A stretch of 64,000 nt of DNA, taken from Fusarium oxysporum f. sp. lycopersici 4287. Its lineage: Eukaryota > Ascomycota > Sordariomycetes > Hypocreales > Nectriaceae. The position numbers were made by a program, and so were the translations under genes. The notes under the pieces are model-generated. The model was not told the DNA's origin and did not search any database. It saw only the letters and a list, made by a program, of their open reading frames with translations. How positions within the stretch are numbered: the stretch's first letter is position 1; every line of letters begins with the position of its first letter. The stretch lies in contig NC_030989.1 in the NCBI RefSeq assembly GCF_000149955.1, positions 976,552-1,040,551 on the forward strand, written 5' to 3'. Below are positions 43,423 through 55,630 of the stretch, in pieces.

Positions 43423-45461
43423 ATGGCTCCCGCTTCCTCCAGCGGCCTGTCGGCCAACGACAACATTCAGCGTTTCCCGGCTCCAAGCCGACCTCTGAGC
43501 CCTCTTCCCGAGCACGCTCTCTTCACCGACAAGACGCGATGCTTCGTCTACGGTCTTCAGCCCCGAGCCGTCCAGGGCATGCTCGATTTCGACTTCATCT
43601 GCAAGCGCTCTAAGCCCTCGGTCGCCGGTATCATCTACACTTTCGGTGGTCAATTCGTCAGCAAGATGTATTGGGGAACCAGCGAGACTCTGCTGCCCGT
43701 CTACCAGCAGGTTGACAAGGCAATGAGCAAGCACCCCGATGTTGACGTTGTCGTCAACTTTGCTTCTTCCAGAAGTGTCTACAGCTCCACCATGGAGCTT
43801 ATGGAGAACCCTCAGGTCAAGACCATTGCTATTATTGCTGAGGGTGTCCCTGAGCGAGTAAGTACATGCCAATGGCGATGTGCCCAAAAAAAAAAAAAAA
43901 AAAAAAATAGCTAACAATTACTCTCAAGCGAGCTCGTGAGATCGCCCACGTCGCGAAGAAGAAGGGCGTTACCATTATCGGACCTGCTACGGTTGGTGGT
44001 ATCAAGCCCGGCAGCTTCAAGATTGGTAACACTGGTGGTATGATGGACAACATTGTTGCCTCCAAGCTTTACCGCAAGGGTTCCGTTGGCTACGTTTCCA
44101 AGTCTGGCGGTATGTCCAACGAGCTCAACAACATTATCTCCCAGAACACCGACGGTGTGTATGAGGGTATCGCCATCGGTGGTGATAGATACCCCGGTAC
44201 CACTTTCATTGACCATCTCCTGCGATACCAGGCCGACCCTGAGTGCAAGATCCTTGTCTTGCTCGGTGAGGTCGGTGGTGTTGAGGAGTACAAGGTCATT
44301 GACGCTGTCAAGCAGGGTATCATCACCAAGCCCATCGTCGCCTGGGCCATTGGCACTTGCGCCAGCATGTTCAAGACCGAGGTTCAGTTCGGTCACGCTG
44401 GTTCTTTCGCCAACTCTCAGCTTGAGACTGCTAAGATGAAGAACGAGAAGATGAAGGAGGCCGGCTTCTATGTCCCGGCTACCTTTGAGGATCTTCCCGC
44501 CACTCTCAAGGAAGTGTATGACAAGCTCGTCTCACAAGGCACCATCGTTCCCCAGCCCGAGCCCGTTGTTCCCAAGATTCCTCTCGACTACTCTTGGGCG
44601 CAGGAGCTCGGTCTCATCCGAAAGCCTGCTGCCTTCATCTCCACCATCTCTGATGACCGTGGCCAGGAGCTTCTCTACGCTGGTATGCCCATCTCGGACG
44701 TTTTCAAGGAGGATATCGGCATTGGCGGTGTCATGTCTCTTCTGTGGTTCCGCCGCCGTCTGCCTTCATACGCTTCCAAGTTCCTCGAGATGGTTCTCAT
44801 GCTCACTGCCGATCACGGTCCCGCCGTCTCTGGTGCCATGAACACCATTATCACTACCCGTGCTGGTAAGGACTTGATCAGCGCCCTCGTTTCTGGTCTC
44901 TTGACCATTGGCTCCCGATTTGGTGGTGCTCTCGACGGTGCCGCTGAGGAGTTCACCCGTGCCTTCGACAAGGGTCTCAGCCCCCGTGACTTCGTCGACA
45001 GCATGCGCAAGGCCAACAAGCTCATTCCCGGTATTGGACACCGTATCAAGTCCCGAAACAACCCCGATCTCCGAGTCGAGCTCGTTAAGGAATACGTTCT
45101 CAACAACTTCCCTAGCCACAAGCTCCTTGACTACGCTCTTGCTGTCGAGACTGTCACCACCTCCAAGAAGGATAACCTGATTCTCAACGTTGATGGCTGC
45201 ATTGCTGTCTGCTTCGTCGATCTTGTCCGCAACTGCGGTGCCTTCTCCGCCGAGGAGGCTGAGGATTACCTCAAGATGGGTGTTCTCAACGGTCTCTTTG
45301 TTCTTGGCCGAAGCATTGGTCTTATTGCCCATTTCCTCGACCAGAAGCGTCTGCGTACTGGTCTTTACCGTCATCCTTGGGATGACATCACCTACCTCCT
45401 CCCCAACCTTCGGGAGGCTGGAGCCCCTGGTGCTGAGGGCCGGGTGGAAGTCTCTCTGTAA
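43423..45461 (+). CDS. acl1: ATP-citrate lyase subunit 1 (CoA-ligase/citrate-synthase-like half)
   Basis: Partner of Acl2. Two exons (43423-43857 and 43929-45461) give 655 residues. The succinyl-CoA-synthetase-alpha-like part includes [34 protein letters not shown], the CoA-binding region and [10 protein letters not shown] with the phospho-histidine. The C-terminal citrate-synthase-like part has [59 protein letters not shown] and YLLPNL. The intron (43858-43928) contains a run of 22 A. Codon use is strongly biased to C-ending codons, as in acl2 and the ADP/ATP carrier, consistent with high expression. It is head-to-head with acl2. Confidence 0.97.
43886..43907 (+). repeat. A22 homopolymer inside the acl1 intron
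   Basis: A run of 22 A begins 28 bases after the intron's donor site. It is length-prone in sequencing and replication but lies outside coding sequence and leaves branch point CTAAC and the CAAG acceptor intact. Confidence 0.9.
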
Positions 45462-46264
45462 GAGATGGAGAATGATAATTCAAATGGGAAAGGAAGAAAT
45501 AAGGCGTCGAGCATTTGATGATTTTGTGCCGGCCTGGACGCGTCGTGGAAAAAAAAAACGACGGTCTGTATGAGGATTACAATACAATGTAACTAGTGCT
45601 GGAGGCCGCAAGATGGACCTCCATATTACTCGCTTGATTCTATAGACATGAATGTTGATGTTTGCTATGAGATCTTTTCGCGTCACATGCCTAATTTGTC
45701 ATGATGAACATGATCTGGTGGTTTGAGAACCCTCATCTTTCCAATTCGAATCACTCTTGTATCAATCCGAATCTCTTTTGGGTGTGGAGCGTTCCCCAGC
45801 TCCCGAATCTTTGATGATAACAGTGCGACCATAGATGTCAGATTAAGAGGAAACGAATCCCGGTACCTCAGGGAACCCTTTGAAGCAATGAGCACGTCTT
45901 GGAGAAGACGTCACCTGAAGTCTGATGTGTTTCTGAGGCCGATGACTTAACTCACGTGCTTCATCATGAGAAGTCCTCGGAAGGTGGTCACATGACATGC
46001 TAGAAATCGGTGACGTTCCAGAAAAGGTTTGGCGTACCCAGGGATTTTGACGCCGATTCTTGAGCTCATGCTTCTTTGACGACGACCGACGAAACGTGAA
46101 CGGCGGGTTGGTGTTTCTTCCTGGGGCTTCTTCGATTCCAATTGCAAGCTATCTATGGTAAGTCACTCACATCTCCCATTTATAGGTAAATCTCGCTCAC
46201 GCAAAGCACAGATCCTGCGCTCCATTTTCTCCCAAGGATCAACCACTACAAACCACCTCCAACA
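45462..46264. other. acl1 3' region and upstream of mrpl33
   Basis: CACGTG at 45953-45958 and a GACGTCAC motif at about 45907-45914 lie 300-360 bases before the mrpl33 start. No coding signal seen. Confidence 0.5.
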
Positions 46265-46528
46265 ATGTCTTTCTTCCGCATCACCCTTCATCGCTCCGCC
46301 ATCGGTCTTCCCGAGCGCACACGAGGTGTCCTCGCCGCGCTAGGCTTGCGCCGTCGTATGCAGACCGTCTTTCATCCCGTTCACCCACAGTTCGCCGGTA
46401 TGATCCTCAAGGTGAAGGAGCTGGTTCGTGTTGAGGAGGTGGATCGCGCACTGAGCAAAAGAGAAGTAAAGGCTGCGCGGACGCCGGATCCCGGGTTCTA
46501 TATTGAGAAGGCTGTGCCAAGAATGTAA
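46265..46528 (+). CDS. mrpl33: mitochondrial large-subunit ribosomal protein uL30m
   Basis: Single-exon gene for an 87-residue protein, the normal size of fungal uL30m. [36 protein letters not shown] matches the L30 fold, whose hallmark is the R/K-S-x-IG-x-P and LGLR-x3-x-V pattern. It lacks an obvious cleavable leader, as is usual for this protein. It sits alone between acl1 and the convergent eaf3 gene. Confidence 0.92.
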   Translation: MSFFRITLHRSAIGLPERTRGVLAALGLRRRMQTVFHPVHPQFAGMILKVKELVRVEEVDRALSKREVKAARTPDPGFYIEKAVPRM

Positions 46529-46989
46529 AAATATGTGATGATACCAAGGAAGAGAAATGGGAGTGTACTATACTGTAATGACCCTTGTATAAAAGCTGGT
46601 GCAAGATAGGACGAAACTATAGAAGTGCGATCAAGACACATCAAGTTTTAATTCACAAATTGCTTTGGATGGAGAAATGAAATACAAGAATTATCGCATT
46701 GAGACCCTAAACACCCCGAACACGATACTCATTACAAGATGTATCACGAATACCCCAACTATCTCACAATTGCGTGTCTAGCCCTCCTTTATCCCAACCG
46801 CGAGTCATATTACCCCAAAATGGGTCATAATGTGAGTGAAACTCCTAGTTTGTCCCTCGCTGCCCATCTACCAGAGCTTACAGCCTGATATTGCCCCAGG
46901 AAAACACAGTCTGAAGTGGTGGGGCAGACGACGCCCAAGGCAAAAGCCCTGGTACTAGAAACTATGGTTTCCTTGGTAAATTGTGCTGT
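46529..46989. other. convergent 3' regions of mrpl33 and eaf3
   Basis: About 460 bases without recognisable coding or regulatory features. Confidence 0.5.
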
Positions 46990-49070
46990 TCAGAAGCTAC
47001 GAGCCTTGTCAATATACTCCTGGCTGGGAGTCTCGTACTCATTGACAAAATATGTCTCGCAGTTACGTCCTAGCCAGACGTTGAACTTTCCTATCTCCTC
47101 TCGAAGACGGGACACGGACTGCTGGTCCATGTTGGTCTGCGCCAACAGTTCGGGGAGAGAGACTGGTAGCATCAGGTCAGCAAGAAATTATCTATAAAGG
47201 GGGGTGAAGGGAAATAGGTACCAATTAGTCGAGCAAGATGCTCAGCGCCATAGACATCGCAGACATTGGTGATTTCTGGATTCGCCTCAGTGTTCTCCCA
47301 GAGCTTCTTGAGGTCCATGTACTGATGGCGCTCGAAACTAGTCACAGTCAGCTATCTGAACCGTTCAAAAGCAGTCACACTTACCGGTACAGCAGGATTC
47401 TGCTAAGAGCCTTCTCGAAGTACTCGCGGAAGCCTGCGACGACTTCCTCCAAGATGTCCATGCTGGACGATCCCTCTTCGCGGTGTGGACGCTCATGGGC
47501 AAGATAGTCTTCAAATATCTTGGTGACTGGCTTATTGTGAGGAAGAGGGACAAGCTGGTTGTTCTTGGTGATGTTTTCCCAGTCATCAACCAGCATCGCT
47601 TGAATGTGGTCGGGCACCGGGAGTTTGATCATAGGTTTGTTGTGGAAAGCATCCTCCTAAAGCAAGATTAGCACATGACGGATTGTTCGAGCGGTGAAAC
47701 AGCTGGTGGCCACTGTATAGGCATATGAAATCAAGGAGTGTATATGGGATCGATATACCGTCTCGAGCTGGTCGCATGAGCGCGGCTTGGGCTTGGCACT
47801 AGGCTTGAGGGGCTTCTGACGTGGCTGCTTTGGCTCGTCTTCGACAGTCAGGGGCATAACGTAGCGATCATCATGGATCAGTTTACCCGACTCGGTTACA
47901 TAGCGGTGACCACTAGAGGGGAGAAGAGTGAGATGGTCCTTGGGTTCTTTGAGGTCGGTCAACTTGACCTTCTTAGAGGACTTGAAGGAATCCATCGACT
48001 TGCCAGGCTGAGCCAAATCAGGAGAGCCCCGAACATTCGAGACAGGGAAAAAGCCTTGCGGAGCAGAAAGGCCGCCCGTCGGTTCCATGACGCCGCAATG
48101 TTTTGCTGTTGATGAAGGGCTGGGGGTGACAGGGGGCAAGTGCTCAAGCAAGGGAAATGTTATGATGAGGGGGAAGAAAACTAGGAGGCACGGGTACTTT
48201 GAAAACGGTAAAGCAAACAAAAGCTGTGGGAGGGAAGATGTAGTGCGTAGAAATGATGCCTTGTCAACGTGGAATTTTGATGCTGGGACAAGGGCGAGTA
48301 GTCACAAGAAAGGAATCATGGAGGGGGGAAACGGCAGCGCCATAGGCAGTGTTGAATGTAGGCTGAGGCTGGATCACAATATAGGGCTCGGTATGGCCCT
48401 GGTTCAACCGATCAGATGGGAAAACACACTTTGATACAATAACAACCTTCTCCCAGTTTTGAGATAAGGAGACATGGATGAATAGTGTAACAGAGTGTAG
48501 ATGCCTCTTCTTTCAACCTGTCTCACCAAAGGGCCAACTAGGCCAAATTTTGCATATCACAACCCAGAACTGCCGGAGAACACTCGCAACAAGAATAAAC
48601 AAAGCATTGAGTGGGATGATCTGGGTAATGTAGCAAGAAACATCAACAAGCAAAGAATTTCTTACCTGTTCCAATTCCCAGTCTTTGCCTCGTCTTCCTC
48701 CCCTGCCTCCTTGAACAGTGGCAGAGCCTGATCGCTCCTCGCTGACTCTAGCAGACTCAGCACCACTTCTCAGGCCCTTTTTCGGCTGCTTAGTGCTTCG
48801 TTGGATGTTATGCTTCAACTGCGCGTGCAACTGTGCAGCCAGCTCTTTGTGCTCATCGTCAAATGGCCGGATACGGTCAACCAGCACCCAGTCGTCCCAG
48901 GTGTTCTTCCACCCCTTGTAATGGACTTTGTACTTGTATCCGTCACTGGGCTTCTCACCTGGTTGAACATCCATAATCTTGGCTTCGTAGAGCATGTCCA
49001 TGTGGAAACAGAGCACTTTTTCATCTTTGCTGAACGGCGGTGGCGCCGGTTGTTGTCGAGCAGGAGCCAT
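46990..49070 (-). CDS. eaf3: Eaf3 / MRG15 chromo-domain chromatin protein
   Basis: Subunit of the NuA4 acetyltransferase and Rpd3S-type deacetylase complexes that reads methylated H3K36. Minus-strand exons 49070-48666 (chromo-barrel: FSKDEKVLCFHMDMLYEAKI..YKVHYKGWKNTWDDWV), 47656-47385, 47337-47222 and 47162-46990 (MRG domain: PDHIQAMLVDDWE, ERPHREEGSSSMDILEEV, RILLYRFERHQYMDL, YFVNEYETPSQEYIDKARSF). Joined directly they give 321 residues, the typical length. The gap between exon 1 and the MRG exons is about 1 kb, far longer than other introns here, and holds a coding-like ORF in phase with the MRG exon (48088-47759, listed separately). The junction ELEQ|EDAFHNKP is supported by remembered orthologues. 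Confidence 0.9.
47759..48088 (-). CDS. possible alternative first or internal exon of eaf3
   Basis: A 110-codon ORF starting ATG GAA CCG (MEPTGGLSAPQGFF) and ending exactly at a GTATAT donor. It is in phase 0 with the next MRG exon, so an mRNA starting here would encode a 296-residue MRG protein lacking the chromo domain. The protein is Lys/Pro-rich (KSSKKVKLTDLKEPKD, QKPLKPSAKPKPRS) without a recognised domain. A second route would be inclusion as an internal exon via an acceptor at GCTCAG before 48007, also in phase. It may equally be an intron ORF arising by chance. Confidence 0.4.
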
Positions 49071-50715
49071 GTCTGTGATGTAAAGGACAAAAAAAAGAGA
49101 AGAAGTTACAAGAGTGGTAAAGAAGTAGTATGAAAGCAAAGTTAACAAAGCACGGATGTAGTTCTTCAAAGTCTAGCCAAGTCCAAAATCGATGAGTGTT
49201 GATAATAAGAACAATGGGTATGGGAATGGATGGGTGGATGGATGGATGAGATTGAATGCTCAGATACAGTGCACGTACAGGTTTCTGATGACAATTTACG
49301 GTAAGGTACCCGTACTTTGGAGAGGGTACACACTTAGTTCGCGTTAATGAGGAAACAGGGGATGTTCACTGTGACCACGCGACGCGACAGCCCCCTTAGG
49401 TTGGTTTAGAGTCAAAGCTGATGGAAGTGCTTCAGCGTGATAAGATAAGGGATTTGGTAACAAAGGAGTGGGTAGTGGAAAACCAACGCTGACATTGGGC
49501 TGAATTAGTGGGAGGTGACCCCTCCATGCCCGCTCTGAAGACATCCAATCCATATTGGAGCCAGGCCAATTTAGGTTCTTGTCACTGGGAAATGGCCCTG
49601 CACATTGTACCTACTGAAGTGTGCCTCTGAAGTTCACTGGAACTGACATGAGTAGACTGGACGTCGTCTGTTTTTTTTTTTTTTTTTTTTTTTTCTTTTT
49701 TTTTTTTTTGGAGACCTTCGACTTTCTTGAACTTGCAGTGAATCACACGCATAGACTACACTCGAGTCCCCTAGAGATGCCAACACACCTCTATGAACAA
49801 ACATTCTCCTTGATCTCACCTTCTCCCGTCTAGCTATCATTTAGATGGCTCTTCATCATGGTATCTAGCCTCGAGTACTTCGGATATATCTCTCTCGAGG
49901 TTGGGTACACGTAGTGGAAGGTTGAGCTGGGGAACTGTATTGCTGGCGGACAACAGAAGGGTCATGAGCAGTATGCTTTATGCCTTTATACTATTTCTAT
50001 ATAAATCATCCCAGCTGATACAAGAGTCCCTGAGCTATTCAGCTTCAATACTGTTGTGATCCTTTCACATACCGAGCGCCAGCACCAGTAAGAAGACATG
50101 ATACTGTATTTCGTGAGTAGACGTTGGCCGTTTCCTCGGATTTCTGGCGGGGACCTGATTCGTTGACCTGCTGGCACAGGATGGCCAAATCTCGAGGTCA
50201 ACTTCACAGCAGCTCAGCTTCAAATATTGCCATTGTTATTAGTCGTGATGGAAAAGGGGCGCCGGCGGGCACTCCAAGGTTTAAACAGAAGCCCAAGAAA
50301 CATAAATGTATGATATGTAAAATGGATGTACCTACACTGATGCATTAAGCTGTTCCCAGCTTGTGTTTGTATGAAACTTGATTTATCAACAGAAAGAGAA
50401 AAAAAAGGGAAGAAGAGGAAAAGAGCCAAGGAGGACGCCGAATGGTATTCAGCAAGGTCTATCAAAATCTCCCCTATTGTCTCGTATCGAGGCATTGAAA
50501 GCTTGGGTAGTGTTCCTGAATAACGTCCTGTTGTGTAAGCTGGGGTTGTATGATTTAGGCTTGGGCAATGTGGGGCACTTAACGCGCTTCATTTTCAAGA
50601 CGCGTCCCGATTGTATCCCATGGTAAAGCTGAGCATATCGATCCAATACCTTTCCTAAAATCAAGGATCCTTTTCAACAGTTGCACGAGGGATAACTCAA
50701 CTCGAAACCATAGAC
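49071..50715. other. divergent upstream region of eaf3 and nkp2
   Basis: About 1.6 kb. It holds a short (GGAT)n stretch at about 49227-49248 and a T-rich homopolymer at 49671-49709 (T24-C-T14). The ORFs present are short and without motif. Confidence 0.5.
49671..49709 (+). repeat. T-rich homopolymer tract
   Basis: Twenty-four T, one C and fourteen T. It may be a nucleosome-depleting poly(dA:dT) element or the A-tail of an old reverse-strand retroposon; no element body recognised next to it. Confidence 0.8.
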
Positions 50716-51328
50716 ATGGCACCAACGGAAGCAGAGCTCCTTGCAAGTTACCTCATCCAGCCATCTCCTTTGACCGCTATCGTCACACTCGAGCAATTCA
50801 AAGCCCTCTTTCCCCGTCCACTACAATCCTCACCTCAGGTTCGATCACTCTTTCGAGATCTACAAGCTCAACGCACAGATCTTCTCGACCAAGTCGCCGA
50901 GAACATCGCACATGAAGCGAAACGAGGGATCACAATGCGGCGAGAAGTCGTGCGGGCTAAGCGCGAGGCAGAGCGAGAGGATATAGACGCCGAGATCGAG
51001 ATGGAGCGAGCAGTATGTCCAAACGAGTACACATCATGGTGCGAATACTGACCGACACTGCTTATAGCTATTTGGAGATGCTTCAGGTGCAGCGAGTGCC
51101 AAACATACTCTCAACTCTGTTATTCCAGAACTTGAGGGTGCCGCAGGTGCACTACATGCCGAACTTGCACATTTGAAAGAGGAAGAAGCAACTTTACTCG
51201 ACTCTGTACAACAGACTATAGGAGCATTGAGCGATCTACGATATGGGAAATTCGCTAATGGTCGAATAAGCGAGGGGGTTATTGATGGCCTCAAAAACGT
51301 GGAAGCAGCTTGCGAAAACAAATCATGA
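50716..51328 (+). CDS. nkp2: kinetochore protein Nkp2/Cnl2
   Basis: Inner-kinetochore protein of the Ctf19/Sim4 (CCAN) complex. Two exons (50716-51012 and 51068-51328, phase-0 junction MERA|LFGD) give 185 residues. The N-terminal block EAELLASYLIQPSPLTAIVTLEQFKALFP followed by SPQVRSLFRDLQAQRTDLLDQVAENI is characteristic of Cnl2/NKP2. The rest is predicted coiled coil (RAKREAEREDIDAEIEMERA and HAELAHLKEEEATL). Its stop lies only 163 bases from the convergent membrane-protein gene. Confidence 0.88.
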
Positions 51329-51491
51329 ACGAACAGATCACTTCAAGGGCGTCTACAACTTCACGAGAATAATCATGATCTCTCCGAACCAGAAACTTCA
51401 TATATTTGTACGACAAATTAACATTTTCCCAGATATCGAACAATTTGACGGTTCCATCACTAAAGCCTGTCAAGTGTTTGCTAAGACCGAA

Positions 51492-52423
51492 TTATTGGGC
51501 GCGCTGAGCACCAGCCTGGGGGGCACCGTTGACGCCTTGCATGCGACGGGACCTGGTGCTATTAGTATCACGTTTATTTGGCTCAGGGGTTGAGATAACT
51601 CACATCATGGCGCGGCTACCGAAAGAGACAACGAGCATGAAGAGCCAGTTGGGGATGAGACCCATAGCCCACATGAGGTAGCCGAAGGGAACAGCTACGC
51701 CGTACTCGGCAAGCTTGCCGTTGAAGGGATGGAACCAGCTGCTGTCAATGCGATGGAACTGGTCCTTGCTACCGGACTCGTGGAAGGCAACCAGAGTGTC
51801 AGAGGTTGTGGTAGTCAAGTTAAGCCTCTTGCTGTAAATCTCGACGGGCGCAGGTTCGGGGAGCATCTCAATGATATAGAGGCTGGCGGGGCCCGCAGAC
51901 CAGGCATTGCAGAGAATGGGCTGGTTGTCGCAATTCAAGTAGGCCATATGGGGGGTGTTGTCGAGGAGCGCAAACTTGGCAGCGGTCTCGTTGAAGGCCT
52001 GCTCGACAGTTCCGCATCGACCTGTAATTGCATGTTAGTAAGAGTTCATTACGACTGACACGATGGCAATAAAAAAATATGGCATAAATCATATAGTGTA
52101 AATTGCTGGTGAGCAAACGTACCGTAGCAGGTCTTGTTGCCGCCAGAGATGAGCAACCACCACTCCTCAGGAGTAGTAGCACCAGCGGAAACAGGCTCGT
52201 AAAGGGTTTGCTTCCAGTTCTCAAGGGTCAGGACGTTGAGTCTCATAGAACCAGCCTTCGCCTCAGCGGCTGCGACAGGGTCATGGTGGCCTGGGTTGGG
52301 AATATATGAGGCGAACTGTCCGATGACATTTTGGAACTGGGCCTTATACTGGTCGATAGGCGAGTCCTGAGCGGCAGCAAGGGCGGGCAGAGCCGCAAGA
52401 ACAGTGGAGGACGAGAAGCGCAT
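51492..52423 (-). CDS. ER-type membrane protein with thioredoxin-like lumenal domain
   Basis: Three minus-strand exons (52423-52123, 52021-51604, 51552-51492) give 259 residues. A signal peptide (MRFSSSTVLAALPALAAAQ) is followed by a lumenal region. It contains EEWWLLISGGNKTCYGRCG, with a C-x3-C pair, and AYLNCDNQPILCNAW, with a C-x6-C pair; the strand order resembles a degenerate thioredoxin fold. A transmembrane segment (VPFGYLMWAMGLIPNWLFMLVVSFGS) precedes a short cytosolic tail SRRMQGVNGAPQAGAQRAQ encoded mainly by the last exon. I recognise similar proteins as conserved in filamentous fungi but know no assigned function. The C-x3-C is not a standard redox C-x2-C, so catalysis is uncertain. 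Confidence 0.82.
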
Positions 52424-53512
52424 ATTGGCGATTTACTTCAATGAGCTTGTGATAGTTGACAGTGAAGTATGGCGCAAGTTAATCAACAAATATCGACCTC
52501 GAGGAAACGGCTGGAGAGGAATAGAAGAGAGGAAGAAGAAGGAAGAAGAAGGAAGGGAAGATAAGACAGGCAGGCAATGGCCAGATGGAAAGATGAACGG
52601 GCTCCGGTGGAGATGAGTGAATGGATGGGCTAAGGTAAGGGTAACTATGGCTAAGCTTGGATAAAGACCCCGGTGAAATTGGATGCATGGGGAAAGCTGG
52701 ACCCTTGTAATCGTTGGGGAGATTCTTCAGTGGCTTACTTTGTTAACTCCTCTTTATTACCTTGGCTGCTGACTTATACGTAAGGTAAGGTAGCTAAGAC
52801 CTGGAAACCCCGAACAGGAAGACAACTGGTAAGTCAAAGGTTGAGAAAGAGAGAGGTGAAATCAACCAGGTCAATCAACGCACTTTGGCGCATGAATGAT
52901 ACTCCAGAAATCTGGTTCTTGATAACGCTGGTAATCGACGTGTTTATGGACATATAACACGCTGAAGTTTCCATCCGTATGGCGTATTCCCCCGCGCAAA
53001 GTCAACCCCCCGACCGACAATTTGAAAACCAATGATGACACCTAACGAGCAACGATTTGATAGCTCCAGCCCATCCTGACAGACGTGCTCCAGAGCTAAC
53101 ACATGCCTAGGTGTCTAGGTACTTGTTAGTTAGACCAGTTCCACTAAATTGAACAATCCTCCTGTTCAGTCACTCCACTGAAGACAAGCTGTACTTCCCC
53201 GAGACCCCAACAACAACTACCACACCCCAGTCATGATCACAAATACAAAGACACGGACCGACACTTATTCCGTGTCATTCTCACGTCCTCTTCGACGCGC
53301 GTGTCTGAAGTGATTCACGACACTACCAGATTTTAACAATAGGTTCTATTCTTGGTCTTGAAGTTTCTGATCCTCTTATTTGTTGTATTGTACTTGCATT
53401 ATCAATCTTCATCCTCGTCAAGGACTCTGGCGCCACTAGCTTGTGTGCCCATACCATTCGATCCGTCCCGTAGCAACGACCCTGCCTCCGGTTCTGTTCC
53501 ATCACATTCATT
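52424..53512. promoter_or_regulatory. divergent upstream region of the ER protein and taf12
   Basis: Contains a purine-rich tract at about 52519-52566 (repeated GGAAGAAGAA) just upstream of the membrane-protein gene. No coding signal seen. Confidence 0.5.
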
Positions 53513-55630
53513 ATGAATCCTCAGATGGCCCAGCAAGGCCAAGGCCAGCAAGCTGGTGCTGGTCAGGCACAGCAACGCCCACCACCTATGTATCAGCCCA
53601 ACCAGATCAGGAACCTTCCAACATTGAGTGACGAGGAAAAGTCCAAGTACGAGGCCGGATTGCAGGGTCTTTGGAACAAAGCCAACAACTCTCCCCAGAA
53701 CAGCCCGGATCACATTGCTGCCCGTCAAAAAATCATAGAGTTTTCGAAGATGCTTATCACAAAGATCCAGCAAAGACGATCGCAGCAAATGCAAGGACAG
53801 AATGCCCAGAACCAGCAGGCTCGCCCTCAGCAAATGCAACAGAACGCTGCTGGGCAAGCAAACCAAGCACAGCCTCAGCAACAAGCTGCCGGGGCTGCTG
53901 CGGGTAACCAATCAGCTGCCGCTGCTGCCGTTCGACGAAACCCGGTCCCCGATCATATCCAGCAGCATGTTAATAAGATCAATTTTCGAGCACCTCAGTC
54001 CGTCATCGATAAATCCGCTGCCGAGGCTACCAAGTGGATAGAAGAAATCAAGGAACGTTATACCCGAGCCTTGATGACTATGGATGCGAGCAAACAGAAG
54101 GTTGCTCAAATTGATAAAATCATTAATGATAGAGCCGCGGCTGGACAACCGTTCAAAGAAGATGAGCTTCGACAGCTACAATTGAAGAAGGATCAGCAGC
54201 TCAAAGCCCATACGGATGCCCACAAATGGGTTGACAGTGTCCGCAAGCAACAGGGAAGTCTGCAGGGCACTGGCCAGGCCCAAGCACAAGCTCAAACTCA
54301 ACCGCAAGCACAAAACTCTGTAAGGTTGTCGCAACAAGGAAATCAGCCAGTGCAGCAGGCTGCAGCGACACAACAAAATCAACCCCAAGCACAGCCGAGG
54401 CCACAGCAGCAGCAGCAGCAGCAGCAACAACAACCCCAGGCAACGCAAAACCAACCTCAAGCGGCTCAGCAACAGAACAACGCGCAAACTAACACTGCCC
54501 CTATTAACGCGGCTGTCGAAGTTGCTAAACAGCAGTTAGCCGCCGTCAGTCGAGCTTCCCCAGTCAACGGAACACCTGGAGCAACATCGGCGCAGGTACG
54601 TCCGGCGCAAGGGACACCTCAACCAGGACGCCAGCAACTACCAGCGGCGCAAGTTCAGGTTAAACAGGAACCTGGTGCTGCCCCCATAAATCCTGTGATG
54701 GCTTCGACAGCTGCACAGAATCAGGCTGGGACGCCAACCCAGCAGAACGCGCCACGGATTCCTACGCCCCAACAAGCGGCGGCGGCTTCCGCTCCGGTCA
54801 CGGCGGCGGGTCCTCAGCAGGCTCTCAGTCACTCAGCTGCGATGGATCTTGCAAACCAGAAGGCTATTAACACTCCAGGAAGTGCCTCGGTGCCTGGCCG
54901 GCCTGCCGCAACTGGAACACCTACACCGGGTAGTGCAGTGAATCAAGGAGTGATGGGACCTAACGTTCCCCAGCAACCAACACCACAAGGCCATCCACAT
55001 GCACATCCTCCACAACCTCAACAAACGCCAATGCAGTCTAAAATGCCTATCCCCAAGGTGCTTCCCGAAAAGGCCACAGCCGTGCCTCAAGGTGTTTCGG
55101 TTGGTGGTGGCGTGAACACTGGTCGGCCTACAATGTCCCAAGGAAGCGGAACCCTTGGCGGCGTTATGAACCAACCGGCTATGGCTAGAATTCCCGCCTA
55201 CAACCACGAAGCTGAGGGAGATCACGTTTTGAGTAAGAAAAAATTGGACGAACTTGTTCGGCAAGTATGCGGAGGCCCGGCGGAGGGGCAAGATGGAAAC
55301 CTGCTCACTCCTGAAGTGGAAGAGGTGAGTTTATCGCCTACTGCAGTTGAGATGAAATTACTAACTTAGTCCTAGAACGTCCTGAACATGGCAGACTCGT
55401 TTGTTGACAGTGTCCTTCATGCGGCGTGTCGAAACTCAAAGGAGCGTGGTTCCAAGGTGCTCGAGATTCGCGACATCCAACTTGTCCTGGAGAGAACTTA
55501 CAACATCCGTGTCCCTGGATACTCGTCTGATGAGCTACGTACTGTCCGCAAGATCCAGCCGTCTACTGGATGGATTGCAAAAATGAGTGCAGTCCAGGCA
55601 GCGAAGGTCATGCCTGGCAAGGGTGAATAA
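53513..55630 (+). CDS. taf12: TFIID/SAGA subunit TAF12
   Basis: Histone-fold subunit of TFIID and SAGA, pairing with TAF4 or Ada1. Two exons (53513-55324 and 55376-55630, phase-0 junction EVEE|NVLN) give 688 residues. The histone fold is C-terminal and spans the junction: [72 protein letters not shown]. Residues 1-560 are low complexity, rich in Gln, Ala and Pro with a Gln run encoded near 54404-54430. The N-terminal [18 protein letters not shown] block is shared with fungal TAF12 and Sgf-like coactivators. Start at MNPQMAQQ is the first ATG. Confidence 0.93.
54404..54430 (+). repeat. CAG/CAA glutamine-coding repeat
   Basis: Interrupted CAG/CAA triplets inside the Gln-rich region of taf12, encoding a run of about nine to ten Gln. 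Triplet tracts of this type vary in length among strains. Confidence 0.8.

Noticed and set aside
44766..45374. 202-codon minus-strand ORF inside acl1
   Set aside because: Antisense shadow of a highly biased coding exon; no motif.
53402..54487. Minus-strand Leu-rich ORFs opposite taf12
   Set aside because: Reverse reading of CAG/CAA-rich sequence gives Leu runs; an artefact of the Gln-rich coding strand.
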